DNA from: Streptomyces blattellae | GTDB lineage: Bacteria > Actinomycetota > Actinomycetes > Streptomycetales > Streptomycetaceae | Direction: 5' to 3' | Assembly: GCF_009709555.1 (NCBI RefSeq) | Contig: NZ_WJBG01000218.1 | Location: forward strand, 45,655-109,654 | Length of the DNA stretch: 64,000 nucleotides | Shown: in pieces, positions 24,980 through 32,745 of the stretch | Layout: each line of letters begins with the position of its first letter | Position numbering within the stretch: the first letter of the stretch is position 1 | Translations under genes and position numbers: made by a program | The notes under the pieces: generated by a model | The model's input: only the letters and a program-made list of their open reading frames with translations | Databases searched by the model: none | What the model was told of the DNA's origin: nothing

Positions 24980-25900
24980 CTACTTCAGCGCCCCCGCGGT
25001 CAGCCCCTGCACCACCTGCCGCTGGAAGACGATGTACGCCGCGAGCACCGGCAGCATCGCCATCACCAGGCCCGCGAACAGGCCCGACCAGTCGCCCTTG
25101 TAGCCCTGGCTGGCCGCGAGCTGGACCAGGCCCTGGGTGAGGACGCGCTGGTCCGGGTCGGTGTTGAGGACCGTCGGCAGCATGTACTGGTTCCACTGGC
25201 CCAGGAAGTTGAAGATGCCCACGCTGACCAGGCCGGGCTTGGCCATCGGCAGCATGATCTGGAAGAACGTCCTGGAGTGCGACGCCCCGTCCACGAAGGC
25301 CGCCTCCGCCACCGAGGTGGGCAGGGTGCGGAAGAACGCGGTCAGGAAGAAGACCGTGAACGGGAGCGAGTAGGCGATGTAGACCAGGATCAGCCCGTGG
25401 ATCGTGTTCAGCAGGCCCAGGTTGTTCACGACGTAGAACAGCGGGACCAGCGCCAGCATGATCGGGAAGCTCATGCCGCCGATGAAGAGGTAGTAGATGA
25501 ACCGGTTTCCCGGGAATTCGAAGCGGGCCAGCACATAGGCCGCCATCGAACCCAGCACCAGCGTGCCGACGAGCGAACCCCCCACCACCAGCACGGTGTT
25601 GAGGAAGTAGTCGCTCATGTTGGCCTCGGTCCAGGCCCGCGACCAGTTGTCGAAGTGCAGCGTGTCCGGCAGCGACCAGGGCGAGCTGAAGATGGAGGCG
25701 TCGTCCTTGAAGGACGTCATGACCGCCCACAGCAGCGGCATGGCCACCATGAACGCCCAGATGATGAGGACGCCGTGGGAGAAGACGTTGAGGACGGCGC
25801 CTTCCTTCTTCTCCTTCGGGGGCGTGCCGGCCGGATCACCGGTCTTGCCGACGGACACACCGGGCTCGGTCCCGGGGGCGGAGGTCTCGGTCGTCTTCAT
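24980..25900 (-). CDS. Carbohydrate ABC transporter permease (MalG type)
   Basis: A 306-residue CUT1 permease. A 30-residue polar N-terminus precedes six helices. The EAA loop reads VAEAAFVDGASHSRTFFQIMLPMAKPG, with the EAA-x3-G core contacting the ATPase, and the C-terminus ends FQRQVVQGLTAGALK as usual for MalG. No ATPase is encoded nearby, so the shared MsiK-type ATPase of streptomycetes probably energises it. Four bp separate it from the upstream permease. Confidence 0.9.
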   Translation of the reverse strand: MKTTETSAPGTEPGVSVGKTGDPAGTPPKEKKEGAVLNVFSHGVLIIWAFMVAMPLLWAVMTSFKDDASIFSSPWSLPDTLHFDNWSRAWTEANMSDYFLNTVLVVGGSLVGTLVLGSMAAYVLARFEFPGNRFIYYLFIGGMSFPIMLALVPLFYVVNNLGLLNTIHGLILVYIAYSLPFTVFFLTAFFRTLPTSVAEAAFVDGASHSRTFFQIMLPMAKPGLVSVGIFNFLGQWNQYMLPTVLNTDPDQRVLTQGLVQLAASQGYKGDWSGLFAGLVMAMLPVLAAYIVFQRQVVQGLTAGALK

Positions 25901-25904
25901 CTGA

Positions 25905-26831
25905 TCAGTACTCCAGCCGCTCGCGCCGGCCCAGCCGCATCACGATGGCGGCGAAGGCCAGCGTGACGATGAGCAGGGCGACGCCGATGGTCGTGGCATA
26001 GGCGGCCTGCCCGTCCCGGAACGCCTTCTGATACACGTACAGGACCAAGACGGTGGTCGAGTAGTCGGGACCGCCCGGCCCGGTCGTCATGATCTGTACG
26101 ACCGCGAAGGACTCGGCACCCAGGGCGAGAATGCCCATGTAGACCCAGCCTGACTGCACGGTGTCCCAGAGCAGCGGCAGAGTGACCCGGAAGAAGGTGG
26201 TGCTGCGGCCCGCGCCGTCGAGCAGCGCGGCCTCGTACAGCTCCACCGGGATCGAGGCCATGCCCGCGGAGAACAGGACCACGAAGAAGCCGACCGTGGA
26301 CCACACCAGCACCGCCATCACGGCCCACAGCGCGAGGTTCGGGTCGCCGAGCCAGAGCGGCTGGACGCTGTCGAGGCCGATCCCGCGCAGGATCGAGTTG
26401 ATCGCACCGCTGTCCGGGTTGTATGCGAAGGAGAACAGCAGGGCGACGATCGCGATCGACAGCACCTGCGGGAAGAAGTAGACGATCTTGTAGAACGAGG
26501 AGCCGCGGACACCGGTGATCACCGGGCCGCCCTTCCTCTTCCGCCCGCCCACATTGATCATGAAGGCGAGGAACAGCGCCAGACCGATCGTCACCACCGG
26601 CAGCAGCAACGCGAACAACAGGCTGTGCTGCAACGACTTCCAGAAGATGTCGTCGTTCAGCATCCTTTCGTAGTTGTCGAAGCCGACCATCTTGAAGTCG
26701 GGACTCAGCCCGGTCCAGTCCGTGAACGAGTAGTAGATGGACTGGATGAACGGCCAGACGACGAAAAGCGTGTACAGCCCCAGGGGTACCGCCAGGAACC
26801 CCACGATGAACCGGTACTTGCCGTGCTGCAT
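25905..26831 (-). CDS. Carbohydrate ABC transporter permease (MalF type)
   Basis: A 308-residue CUT1 permease with six helices and the EAA loop ELYEAALLDGAGRSTTFFRVTLPLLWDT. The ATG start gives MQHGKYRFIVGFLAVPLGLYTLFVVWPFIQSIYYSFTDW, the standard first helix. It is the middle gene of the binding protein-MalF-MalG operon. Confidence 0.9.
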   Translation of the reverse strand: MQHGKYRFIVGFLAVPLGLYTLFVVWPFIQSIYYSFTDWTGLSPDFKMVGFDNYERMLNDDIFWKSLQHSLLFALLLPVVTIGLALFLAFMINVGGRKRKGGPVITGVRGSSFYKIVYFFPQVLSIAIVALLFSFAYNPDSGAINSILRGIGLDSVQPLWLGDPNLALWAVMAVLVWSTVGFFVVLFSAGMASIPVELYEAALLDGAGRSTTFFRVTLPLLWDTVQSGWVYMGILALGAESFAVVQIMTTGPGGPDYSTTVLVLYVYQKAFRDGQAAYATTIGVALLIVTLAFAAIVMRLGRRERLEY

Positions 26832-26889
26832 TGCTACCGACCCCGTTCTGTGCGCGGGTGCCGCCGCTGGTGACGGATCCTCACCTGAC

Positions 26890-28413
26890 CTACTGGTGCT
26901 TGTAGTGCTTGATCGACGAGTCCTTGGCGGTCGCGTCGGCGTAGTCCTGGATCTTCTTGATGGTCTCCGCGGGCGTGAGCCGGCCGGCCATCATCTCGCC
27001 GAGGCCGGCCACACCGATCTGCTCCTTCTGCAGCTGCACATACCAGTCCTGCATACGTGGATTCACCACGTTCTCGCCGGCCTTCTCCAGCGCGGCGACA
27101 CCGGACGTGAGGCCCGGGGTGAGAGTGATGCCGTCGGTGCCGCCGTTGTACGCGGTGAGCGACTTGACCTTGGACGTGAAGTTCTTCGAGGACGCCTCGC
27201 TCAGCATGATGCGCAGCTGCTCCATGCCGCCCGTGCCGTTCTTCGCCTTGGCCGGGACGATGAAGGGCTCACCGCCGGACGCCCAGATGGTGCCGAAGGG
27301 CAGCTTGTCGGAGCTGTCGATGCCGGTGGGAGCGGAGACGGCGAGGTTGAAGTCCTCCGGGATGACATTCGCCGACTCGTTCTCCACCCAGGAGCCGTTC
27401 GGGATGAACAGCGCGTCGCCCTTGGCCCAGGCGGTCTGCGACTGGATGTGGTCCAGGCCGGGGGTGCCCTTGAGGATGTAGCCCTTCCGGTAGAGCTCGT
27501 AGTAGGCGTCGAAGCACGCCTTGACCGCCGGGTGCCGCCAGGCGTTCGGCTCCAGGTTGTCGATGGCGTCGAGCACCTCGACCCCGCCCACCTTGCCGAT
27601 CATGGGGTAGAGCGAGAAGGGGATGTAGTACGGGTATTTGCCCGCGTACGTCCAGCCCGCGATGCCCTGCTTCTTGGCCTTCTCGCAGACCGCGAGCATC
27701 TGGTCCCAGGTCTCCGGGTACTGCTCGTCGAGCGAGTCCAGGGCCTTCTGCGAGTACCAGACCCCGTACACCGTGTAGGCGTAGTACATGATCCAGACCG
27801 GGTCGCCGTCCAGCCGGCCCATCTCCACGATGCCGGGGCGCAGCGTGTCGCGGACCTTCTTGTCCGGGTCGTCGTACGACGGGGCGTCCAGCAGAGGTGT
27901 GAGGTCGGCAAGCTGGTTCTTGCTGGAGAGGACGCCCATGTCCATCTGCTCGGCGCCGGAGTTGTCGATGAGGTCCGGCGGGGTGCCCTGGTTGAAGCGG
28001 GGCTGCAGCGTGGACTGGATCTTCTGCGTCGCGGAGAACTTCACCGTGGCCTCGGGAAAGTTCGTCTCGTAGATCTTCACGGCGTCCTCGGCGTACTCCT
28101 TGCCGAAGCCGCCGTCGAACAGCACGAATTCCATCCCCGCGGTGTCATTGACGCCGAGCGGGTTCTTCGCGGTCTTCTCGCCCGCTTCGGCCTTCTCCTC
28201 GTCGTCCCCGCCGCCGCTGGCGCAGGCGGACAGGAAACTCATCGCGGGTACGGAGATCAGGCCGAGGGCTGCCGACCGCTTGATCAGATCGCGGCGGCCG
28301 ACGCCCGCGGAGCCGGTGTCCGCCGGGTGCGTGGCGGGCCCGGCGTTCGCGATGTCTCCGGTGTTCGCGATGTCCCCGGTGTATTCGGTGTTCTCGGCGG
28401 AAGTGGATCCCAT
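26890..28413 (-). CDS. Tat-exported sugar-binding lipoprotein of a CUT1 ABC transporter
   Basis: A 507-residue extracellular solute-binding protein (SBP_bac family 1). Residues 40-46 RRDLIKR form a twin-arginine motif, followed by a hydrophobic core and lipobox FLSAC with Cys64, so it is a Tat-dependent lipoprotein. A 9-residue direct repeat (TGDIANTGDIANAG) sits in the non-conserved N-terminus ahead of the Tat motif. Mature domain from about 95 (MEFVLFDGGFGKEYAEDAVKIYETNFPEATVKF). ATG at 28413 with GAGGA upstream. Sugar specificity unknown; neighbours suggest plant or mannan oligosaccharides. First gene of a three-gene operon. Confidence 0.88.
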   Translation of the reverse strand: MGSTSAENTEYTGDIANTGDIANAGPATHPADTGSAGVGRRDLIKRSAALGLISVPAMSFLSACASGGGDDEEKAEAGEKTAKNPLGVNDTAGMEFVLFDGGFGKEYAEDAVKIYETNFPEATVKFSATQKIQSTLQPRFNQGTPPDLIDNSGAEQMDMGVLSSKNQLADLTPLLDAPSYDDPDKKVRDTLRPGIVEMGRLDGDPVWIMYYAYTVYGVWYSQKALDSLDEQYPETWDQMLAVCEKAKKQGIAGWTYAGKYPYYIPFSLYPMIGKVGGVEVLDAIDNLEPNAWRHPAVKACFDAYYELYRKGYILKGTPGLDHIQSQTAWAKGDALFIPNGSWVENESANVIPEDFNLAVSAPTGIDSSDKLPFGTIWASGGEPFIVPAKAKNGTGGMEQLRIMLSEASSKNFTSKVKSLTAYNGGTDGITLTPGLTSGVAALEKAGENVVNPRMQDWYVQLQKEQIGVAGLGEMMAGRLTPAETIKKIQDYADATAKDSSIKHYKHQ

Positions 28414-28455
28414 GCTCAAGTCCTCGCCTTCTCCAGGACTCAGGCGGTGAACCGG

Positions 28456-28483
28456 ATCCTCCCCGGCACCGCGGTCAGGTCAA
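28456..28483 (-). promoter_or_regulatory. Candidate promoter of the sugar ABC operon
   Basis: On the minus strand TTGACC (28478-28483), 16-nt spacer, GAGGAT (28456-28461), about 40 nt before the lipoprotein start. Plausible vegetative promoter; not proven. Confidence 0.4.
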
Positions 28484-28499
28484 GCAGGGTCGTGCAGGA

Positions 28500-28563
28500 T
28501 GCAAATCGAATGTGCAAATCGGACATGTGGATCGGACGTACGAATCAGGGCGTGCGGATCGAG
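28500..28563. repeat. Imperfect ~13-nt direct repeats in the divergent intergenic region
   Basis: TGCAAATCG occurs twice 13 nt apart, then TGGATCGGAC and GCGGATCGAG follow at similar spacing. This cluster upstream of the sugar ABC promoter may be a multi-site operator. The gap 28414-28817 holds this cluster, the two promoters and the GH92 operator, and no gene. Confidence 0.4.
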
Positions 28564-28730
28564 TGAAGTGCCGACAGGTATAGTCCATTTCCCGTCGACG
28601 GAGCAAGATCGAATGCAAGGTTGGCCATTGGTCTTTTCCGAGTTGAGACCTGGCGGAAATATGAGCCGTCTGTGCGCTCCTTGCCGGATAAATCCCCGGG
28701 ATTGCCCCCGAATGCCCCCACCCAACACCC

Positions 28731-28792
28731 TTGACAGGTTTGGCCACTTGCACCACTACTGATCCTTGCGCATCTCGGTTGACAACGTTGTC
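28731..28792 (+). promoter_or_regulatory. GH92 promoter with LacI-type operator
   Basis: TTGACA at 28731-28736 and ACTACT at 28755-28760 (18-nt spacer) form a promoter. The 12-nt perfect palindrome GACAACGTTGTC at 28781-28792, with a CG centre typical of LacI-family sites, lies about 15 nt past the expected start point, a repressing position. The regulator is not in this window. Confidence 0.5.
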
Positions 28793-28817
28793 CAGTATGC
28801 AGGGAGGGTGCTCCAGC

Positions 28818-31800
28818 ATGCAGCGCAGAAGTCGGCACAGATGGGGTTCGGCGGTCGTGACGGCGACCGCCTTTGCTTTGGCGGTGAGCTCTCAGGGGGC
28901 GGCGGTGTCGCTGCCGGGCGAGGTGGCAGCCGCCGACCGGGAGTTCGCCTCGTCCTTCGAGGCGGACGAACCGGCGCCGGACTGGCTGAACACCGTCGAC
29001 ACCGCACCGGACGGCAGCAAGCGCGCCTCCGGTGTCGACGGCGGGTACAGCAGTGGCATTCCGGGCAATGTGACCGACCATGTCACGGATGTCCGGGCCA
29101 GCGGTGAGAACACCGGCGCCGGCGAGGTGAAGGAGAACCTCGTCGACGGCGAACCGAGCACCAAGTGGCTGACCTTCGCGCCCACCGGCTGGGCCGAGTT
29201 CGACCTGGACGCGCCGGTCAGGGTGGTCACCTACGCGCTGACGTCGGCCAACGACCACGACGAACGCGATCCGCTGGACTGGACCCTGAAGGGCTCCACG
29301 GACGGCACGAACTGGACCACCCTGGACACCCGCACCGGCGACACCTTCGCCGAGCGGTTCCAGACGAAGACGTACGACCTCGCCGCGCCGGCCGAGTACC
29401 GGCACTTCCGGCTCGACGTGACCAGGAACAACGGAGCCACCGACGCCCTGCAACTCGCCGACGTGCAGTTCTCCGAAGGCGGCAGCGACGACCCGGTCCC
29501 GCAGGACATGCTCTCGCTGGTCGACCGCGGCCCGAGCGGCTCGGCGACCGCGAAGGCGGGCGCGGGCTTCACCGGCAAGCGGGCGCTGCGCTACGCCGGG
29601 CGGCACACCACCGACGGGCAGGCCTACTCGTATAACAAGGTCTTCGACGTCAATGTGGCCGTCGGGCGCGATACGCAGCTGTCGTACCGGATCTTCCCGT
29701 CGATGGCGGACGGTGACCGGGACTATGACGCCACAAACGTTTCCGTCGATCTCGCTTTCACGGACGGGACGTATCTGAGCGACCTCAAGGCGACCGACCA
29801 GCACGGGTTCGCGCTGACGCCGCAGGGGCAGGGCGCGGCCAAGATCCTCTATGTGAACCAGTGGAACAACGTGGCCTCGCGGATCGGGTCGGTCGCGGCC
29901 GGGAAGACCGTGGACCGGATCCTGGTGGCGTACGACTCCCCCAAGGGGCCGGCGAAGTTCCGGGGCTGGCTCGATGACGTGGCGCTGAAAACGGTTCCGC
30001 GGGAGAAGCCGAAGGCCCATCTGTCGGACTATGCGGTGACGACCCGCGGCACCAATTCCAGCGGTGGCTTCTCCCGCGGCAACACCTTCCCCGCGACGGC
30101 GGTTCCGCACGGTTTCGACTTCTGGACGCCGGTGACCGACGCGGGTTCACTGCGCTGGCTCTACGAATACGCGCGCGGGAACAACGACGACAACCTGCCG
30201 ACGATCCAGGCGTTCAGCGCGAGCCATGAGCCCAGCCCCTGGATGGGCGACCGGCAGACCTTCCAGGTGATGCCGTCCGCCGCGTCCGGCACGCCCGACA
30301 ACGGCCGTGAGGCACGGGAGCTGGCCTTCCGGCACGAGAACGAGACCGCGCGGCCGTACTACTACGGAGTGCGTTTCGAAAACGGTCTCACGACAGAAAT
30401 GGCGCCGACCGACCACGCGGCGGTCATGCGCTTCACCTATCCCGGCGACGACGCGAGCGTCCTGTTCGACAACGTCACCGACCAGGCAGGCCTGACGCTC
30501 GACGCGGAGAACGGCACCTTCACCGGTTACTCCGACGTGAAGTCGGATCTGTCGACGGGCGCGACCCGGCTGTTCGTGTACGGGGTGTTCGACGCGCCGG
30601 TGACGGAGGGGTCGTCGAGCGGGGTCAAGGGATATCTGCGGTTCCAGCCCGGCGACGACCGGACCGTGACCCTGCGCATCGCCACGTCCCTGATCAGCGT
30701 CGACCAGGCGAAGGACAACCTGCGTCAGGAGATCCCGGACGGCACGTCCTTCGATGCCGTGAAGACGAGGGCCCAGCGGCAGTGGGACAAGCTGCTCGGC
30801 AAGGTCGAGGTCGAGGGCGCCACACCGGACCAGCTGACCGCGCTGTACTCCAGCCTGTACCGGCTGTACCTGTACCCTAACTCCGGCTTCGAGAAGGTCG
30901 GTTCGAAGTACCAGTACGCCTCCCCGTTCTCGCCGATGCCGGGCCCGGACACTCCGACGCACACCGGCGCGAAGATCGTGGACGGCAAGGTGTACATCAA
31001 CAACGGTTTCTGGGACACCTATCGGACGACCTGGCCGGCCTACTCGCTGCTGAGCCCCGGACAGGCGGGTGACATGGTCGACGGGTTCGTGCAGCAGTAC
31101 AAGGACGGCGGCTGGACCTCCCGCTGGTCCTCGCCGGGGTACGCGGACCTGATGACCGGCACCTCGTCGGACGTGGCTTTCGCGGACGCGTATGTCAAGG
31201 GCGTCGACTTCGACGCGAAGTCGGCGTACGACGCGGCCGTGAAGAACGCCACGGTCGTACCGCCCTCGTCGGGTGTGGGCCGCAAGGGCATGACCACCTC
31301 ACCGTTCCTCGGCTACACGAGCACCGAGACCCACGAGGGCCTGTCATGGACGCTGGAGGGCTACCTCAACGACTACGGCATCGCGCAGATGGGCCGGAAA
31401 CTGTATGAGGAAACGGGCGAAAAGCGTTACAAGGAGGAGTCGGAGTACTTCCTCGACCGGGCCCAGGACTATGTGAACCTGTTTGATTCCGAAGCCGGTT
31501 TCTTCCAGGGCCGCGACGCCCAGGGTGACTGGCGGGTCGAGTCGTCGAGGTACGACCCGCGGGTGTGGGGCTACGACTACACCGAGACGAACGGCTGGGG
31601 TTACGCCTTCACGGCCCCGCAGGACTCCCGCGGCCTCGCCAACCTCTACGGCGGGCGCAGCGGCCTCGGGGACAAGCTGGACGAGTACCTCGCCACCCCC
31701 GAGACGGCCTCACCCGAGTTCATCGGCTCGTACCCCGGTGTCATCCATGAGATGACGGAGGCGCGGGACGTACGGATGGGCATGTACGGGCATTCCAACC

Positions 31801-32678
31801 AGGTCGCCCACCACGCCCTCTACATGTACGACGCCGCCGGGCAGCCGTGGAAGACGCAAGGGAGCGTGCGCGAGGCGCTGTCCCGCCTCTACGTCGGCAG
31901 CGAGATCGGCCAGGGCTACCACGGCGACGAGGACAACGGCGAGCAGTCGGCCTGGTTCCTGTTCTCCGCGCTCGGCTTCTACCCGCTGGTGATGGGCAGC
32001 GGCGAATACGCGATCGGCTCCCCGCTGTTCACCAAGGCGACGGTCCATCTGGAGAACGGCCGGGACCTGGTCGTCAAGGCGCCGAAGAACAGCGCGAAGA
32101 ACGTGTATGTGCAGGGGCTGAAGGTCAACGGGCGTACGTGGACGTCGACTTCGCTGCCGCATTCGCTGATCGCCAAGGGTGGTGTCCTGGAGTTCGACAT
32201 GGGCCCGAGGCCGTCGGCGTGGGGTTCCGGGAAGAACGCGGCGCCCCCGTCGATCACCCGGGACGACGAGGTGCCGACGCCGCGCGCGGACGTGCTGGAG
32301 GGTGAGGGCGCCCTGTTCGACGACACGTCGGCCACGGAGGCGACGGTGACGTCGGTCGACCTGCCCGTGTCCGTGTCCGTGTCCGTGTCCGTGTCCGTGT
32401 CCGTGTCCGTGTCCGTTTCCGATACCGGTTCCGGTTCCGCCAAGGCCGTCCAGTACACGCTGACCTCGTCGGACCGGACCAAGGCGCCGACGGGCTGGAG
32501 GCTCCAGGGTTCGTCGGACGGGACGACGTGGCGGACGCTCGACCCGCGGTCGGGGGAGTCCTTCACGTGGGACAAGCAGACGCGTGCGTTCTCCGTGGGG
32601 CGGCCGGGTACGTACGAGATGTACCGCCTGGTCCTGAACGGCGAGGCGACCGTGCCGGAGGTCGAACTCCTCGCCTGA
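28818..32678 (+). CDS. Secreted GH92 alpha-mannosidase with F5/8-type C (discoidin-like) domains
   Basis: A 1286-residue exported exo-alpha-mannosidase. Signal peptide about 1-35. A F5/8-C-like carbohydrate-binding module spans about 80-215 (GEPSTKWLTF, ADVQFSEGG) and a shorter one lies at the C-terminus from about 1170. The GH92 domains cover about 400-1120, with NNGFWDTYRTTWPAYSLLSP, STETHEGLSWTLEGYLNDYGIAQM, YGHSNQVAHHALYMYDAAG and the GDEDNGEQSAWFLFSALGFYP block that holds catalytic and calcium acidic residues. A (Val-Ser)9 tract at about 1184-1201 is encoded by a hexanucleotide microsatellite. ATG at 28818 has GGGAGGG 10 nt upstream. It is probably N-glycan or fungal mannan-directed; linkage specificity is not readable. 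Confidence 0.92.
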   Translation: MQRRSRHRWGSAVVTATAFALAVSSQGAAVSLPGEVAAADREFASSFEADEPAPDWLNTVDTAPDGSKRASGVDGGYSSGIPGNVTDHVTDVRASGENTGAGEVKENLVDGEPSTKWLTFAPTGWAEFDLDAPVRVVTYALTSANDHDERDPLDWTLKGSTDGTNWTTLDTRTGDTFAERFQTKTYDLAAPAEYRHFRLDVTRNNGATDALQLADVQFSEGGSDDPVPQDMLSLVDRGPSGSATAKAGAGFTGKRALRYAGRHTTDGQAYSYNKVFDVNVAVGRDTQLSYRIFPSMADGDRDYDATNVSVDLAFTDGTYLSDLKATDQHGFALTPQGQGAAKILYVNQWNNVASRIGSVAAGKTVDRILVAYDSPKGPAKFRGWLDDVALKTVPREKPKAHLSDYAVTTRGTNSSGGFSRGNTFPATAVPHGFDFWTPVTDAGSLRWLYEYARGNNDDNLPTIQAFSASHEPSPWMGDRQTFQVMPSAASGTPDNGREARELAFRHENETARPYYYGVRFENGLTTEMAPTDHAAVMRFTYPGDDASVLFDNVTDQAGLTLDAENGTFTGYSDVKSDLSTGATRLFVYGVFDAPVTEGSSSGVKGYLRFQPGDDRTVTLRIATSLISVDQAKDNLRQEIPDGTSFDAVKTRAQRQWDKLLGKVEVEGATPDQLTALYSSLYRLYLYPNSGFEKVGSKYQYASPFSPMPGPDTPTHTGAKIVDGKVYINNGFWDTYRTTWPAYSLLSPGQAGDMVDGFVQQYKDGGWTSRWSSPGYADLMTGTSSDVAFADAYVKGVDFDAKSAYDAAVKNATVVPPSSGVGRKGMTTSPFLGYTSTETHEGLSWTLEGYLNDYGIAQMGRKLYEETGEKRYKEESEYFLDRAQDYVNLFDSEAGFFQGRDAQGDWRVESSRYDPRVWGYDYTETNGWGYAFTAPQDSRGLANLYGGRSGLGDKLDEYLATPETASPEFIGSYPGVIHEMTEARDVRMGMYGHSNQVAHHALYMYDAAGQPWKTQGSVREALSRLYVGSEIGQGYHGDEDNGEQSAWFLFSALGFYPLVMGSGEYAIGSPLFTKATVHLENGRDLVVKAPKNSAKNVYVQGLKVNGRTWTSTSLPHSLIAKGGVLEFDMGPRPSAWGSGKNAAPPSITRDDEVPTPRADVLEGEGALFDDTSATEATVTSVDLPVSVSVSVSVSVSVSVSVSDTGSGSAKAVQYTLTSSDRTKAPTGWRLQGSSDGTTWRTLDPRSGESFTWDKQTRAFSVGRPGTYEMYRLVLNGEATVPEVELLA
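32367..32420 (+). repeat. GTGTCC hexanucleotide microsatellite inside GH92
   Basis: Eight perfect GTGTCC units plus one GTTTCC. It is in frame and encodes the (Val-Ser)9 tract within the C-terminal module. Being a multiple of three, length changes keep the frame. Confidence 0.9.
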
Positions 32679-32680
32679 GC

Positions 32681-32728
32681 CGAGCGGTCCAGGAACCGAG
32701 CGGTCCAGGAACCGAACAGTCGAGGAAT
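32681..32728 (+). repeat. 16-nt tandem repeat between GH92 and GH67
   Basis: CGAGCGGTCCAGGAAC occurs twice back to back, then a diverged third copy (CGAACAGTCGAGGAAT). It fills the 67-bp gap just before the GH67 ribosome-binding site. Confidence 0.7.
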
Positions 32729-32745
32729 CGAGGAGTTGAGGTCTC

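Noticed and set aside
26737..28566. A 609-residue plus-strand frame opposite the sugar-binding lipoprotein
   Set aside because: Antisense to a well-supported lipoprotein; Arg/Val/Gly-rich with no fold signature.
28818..32678. Possibility that GH92 and GH67 form one operon with the sugar ABC genes
   Set aside because: The ABC genes are on the opposite strand and separated by 400 bp with divergent promoters; only shared regulation, not one transcript, is possible.
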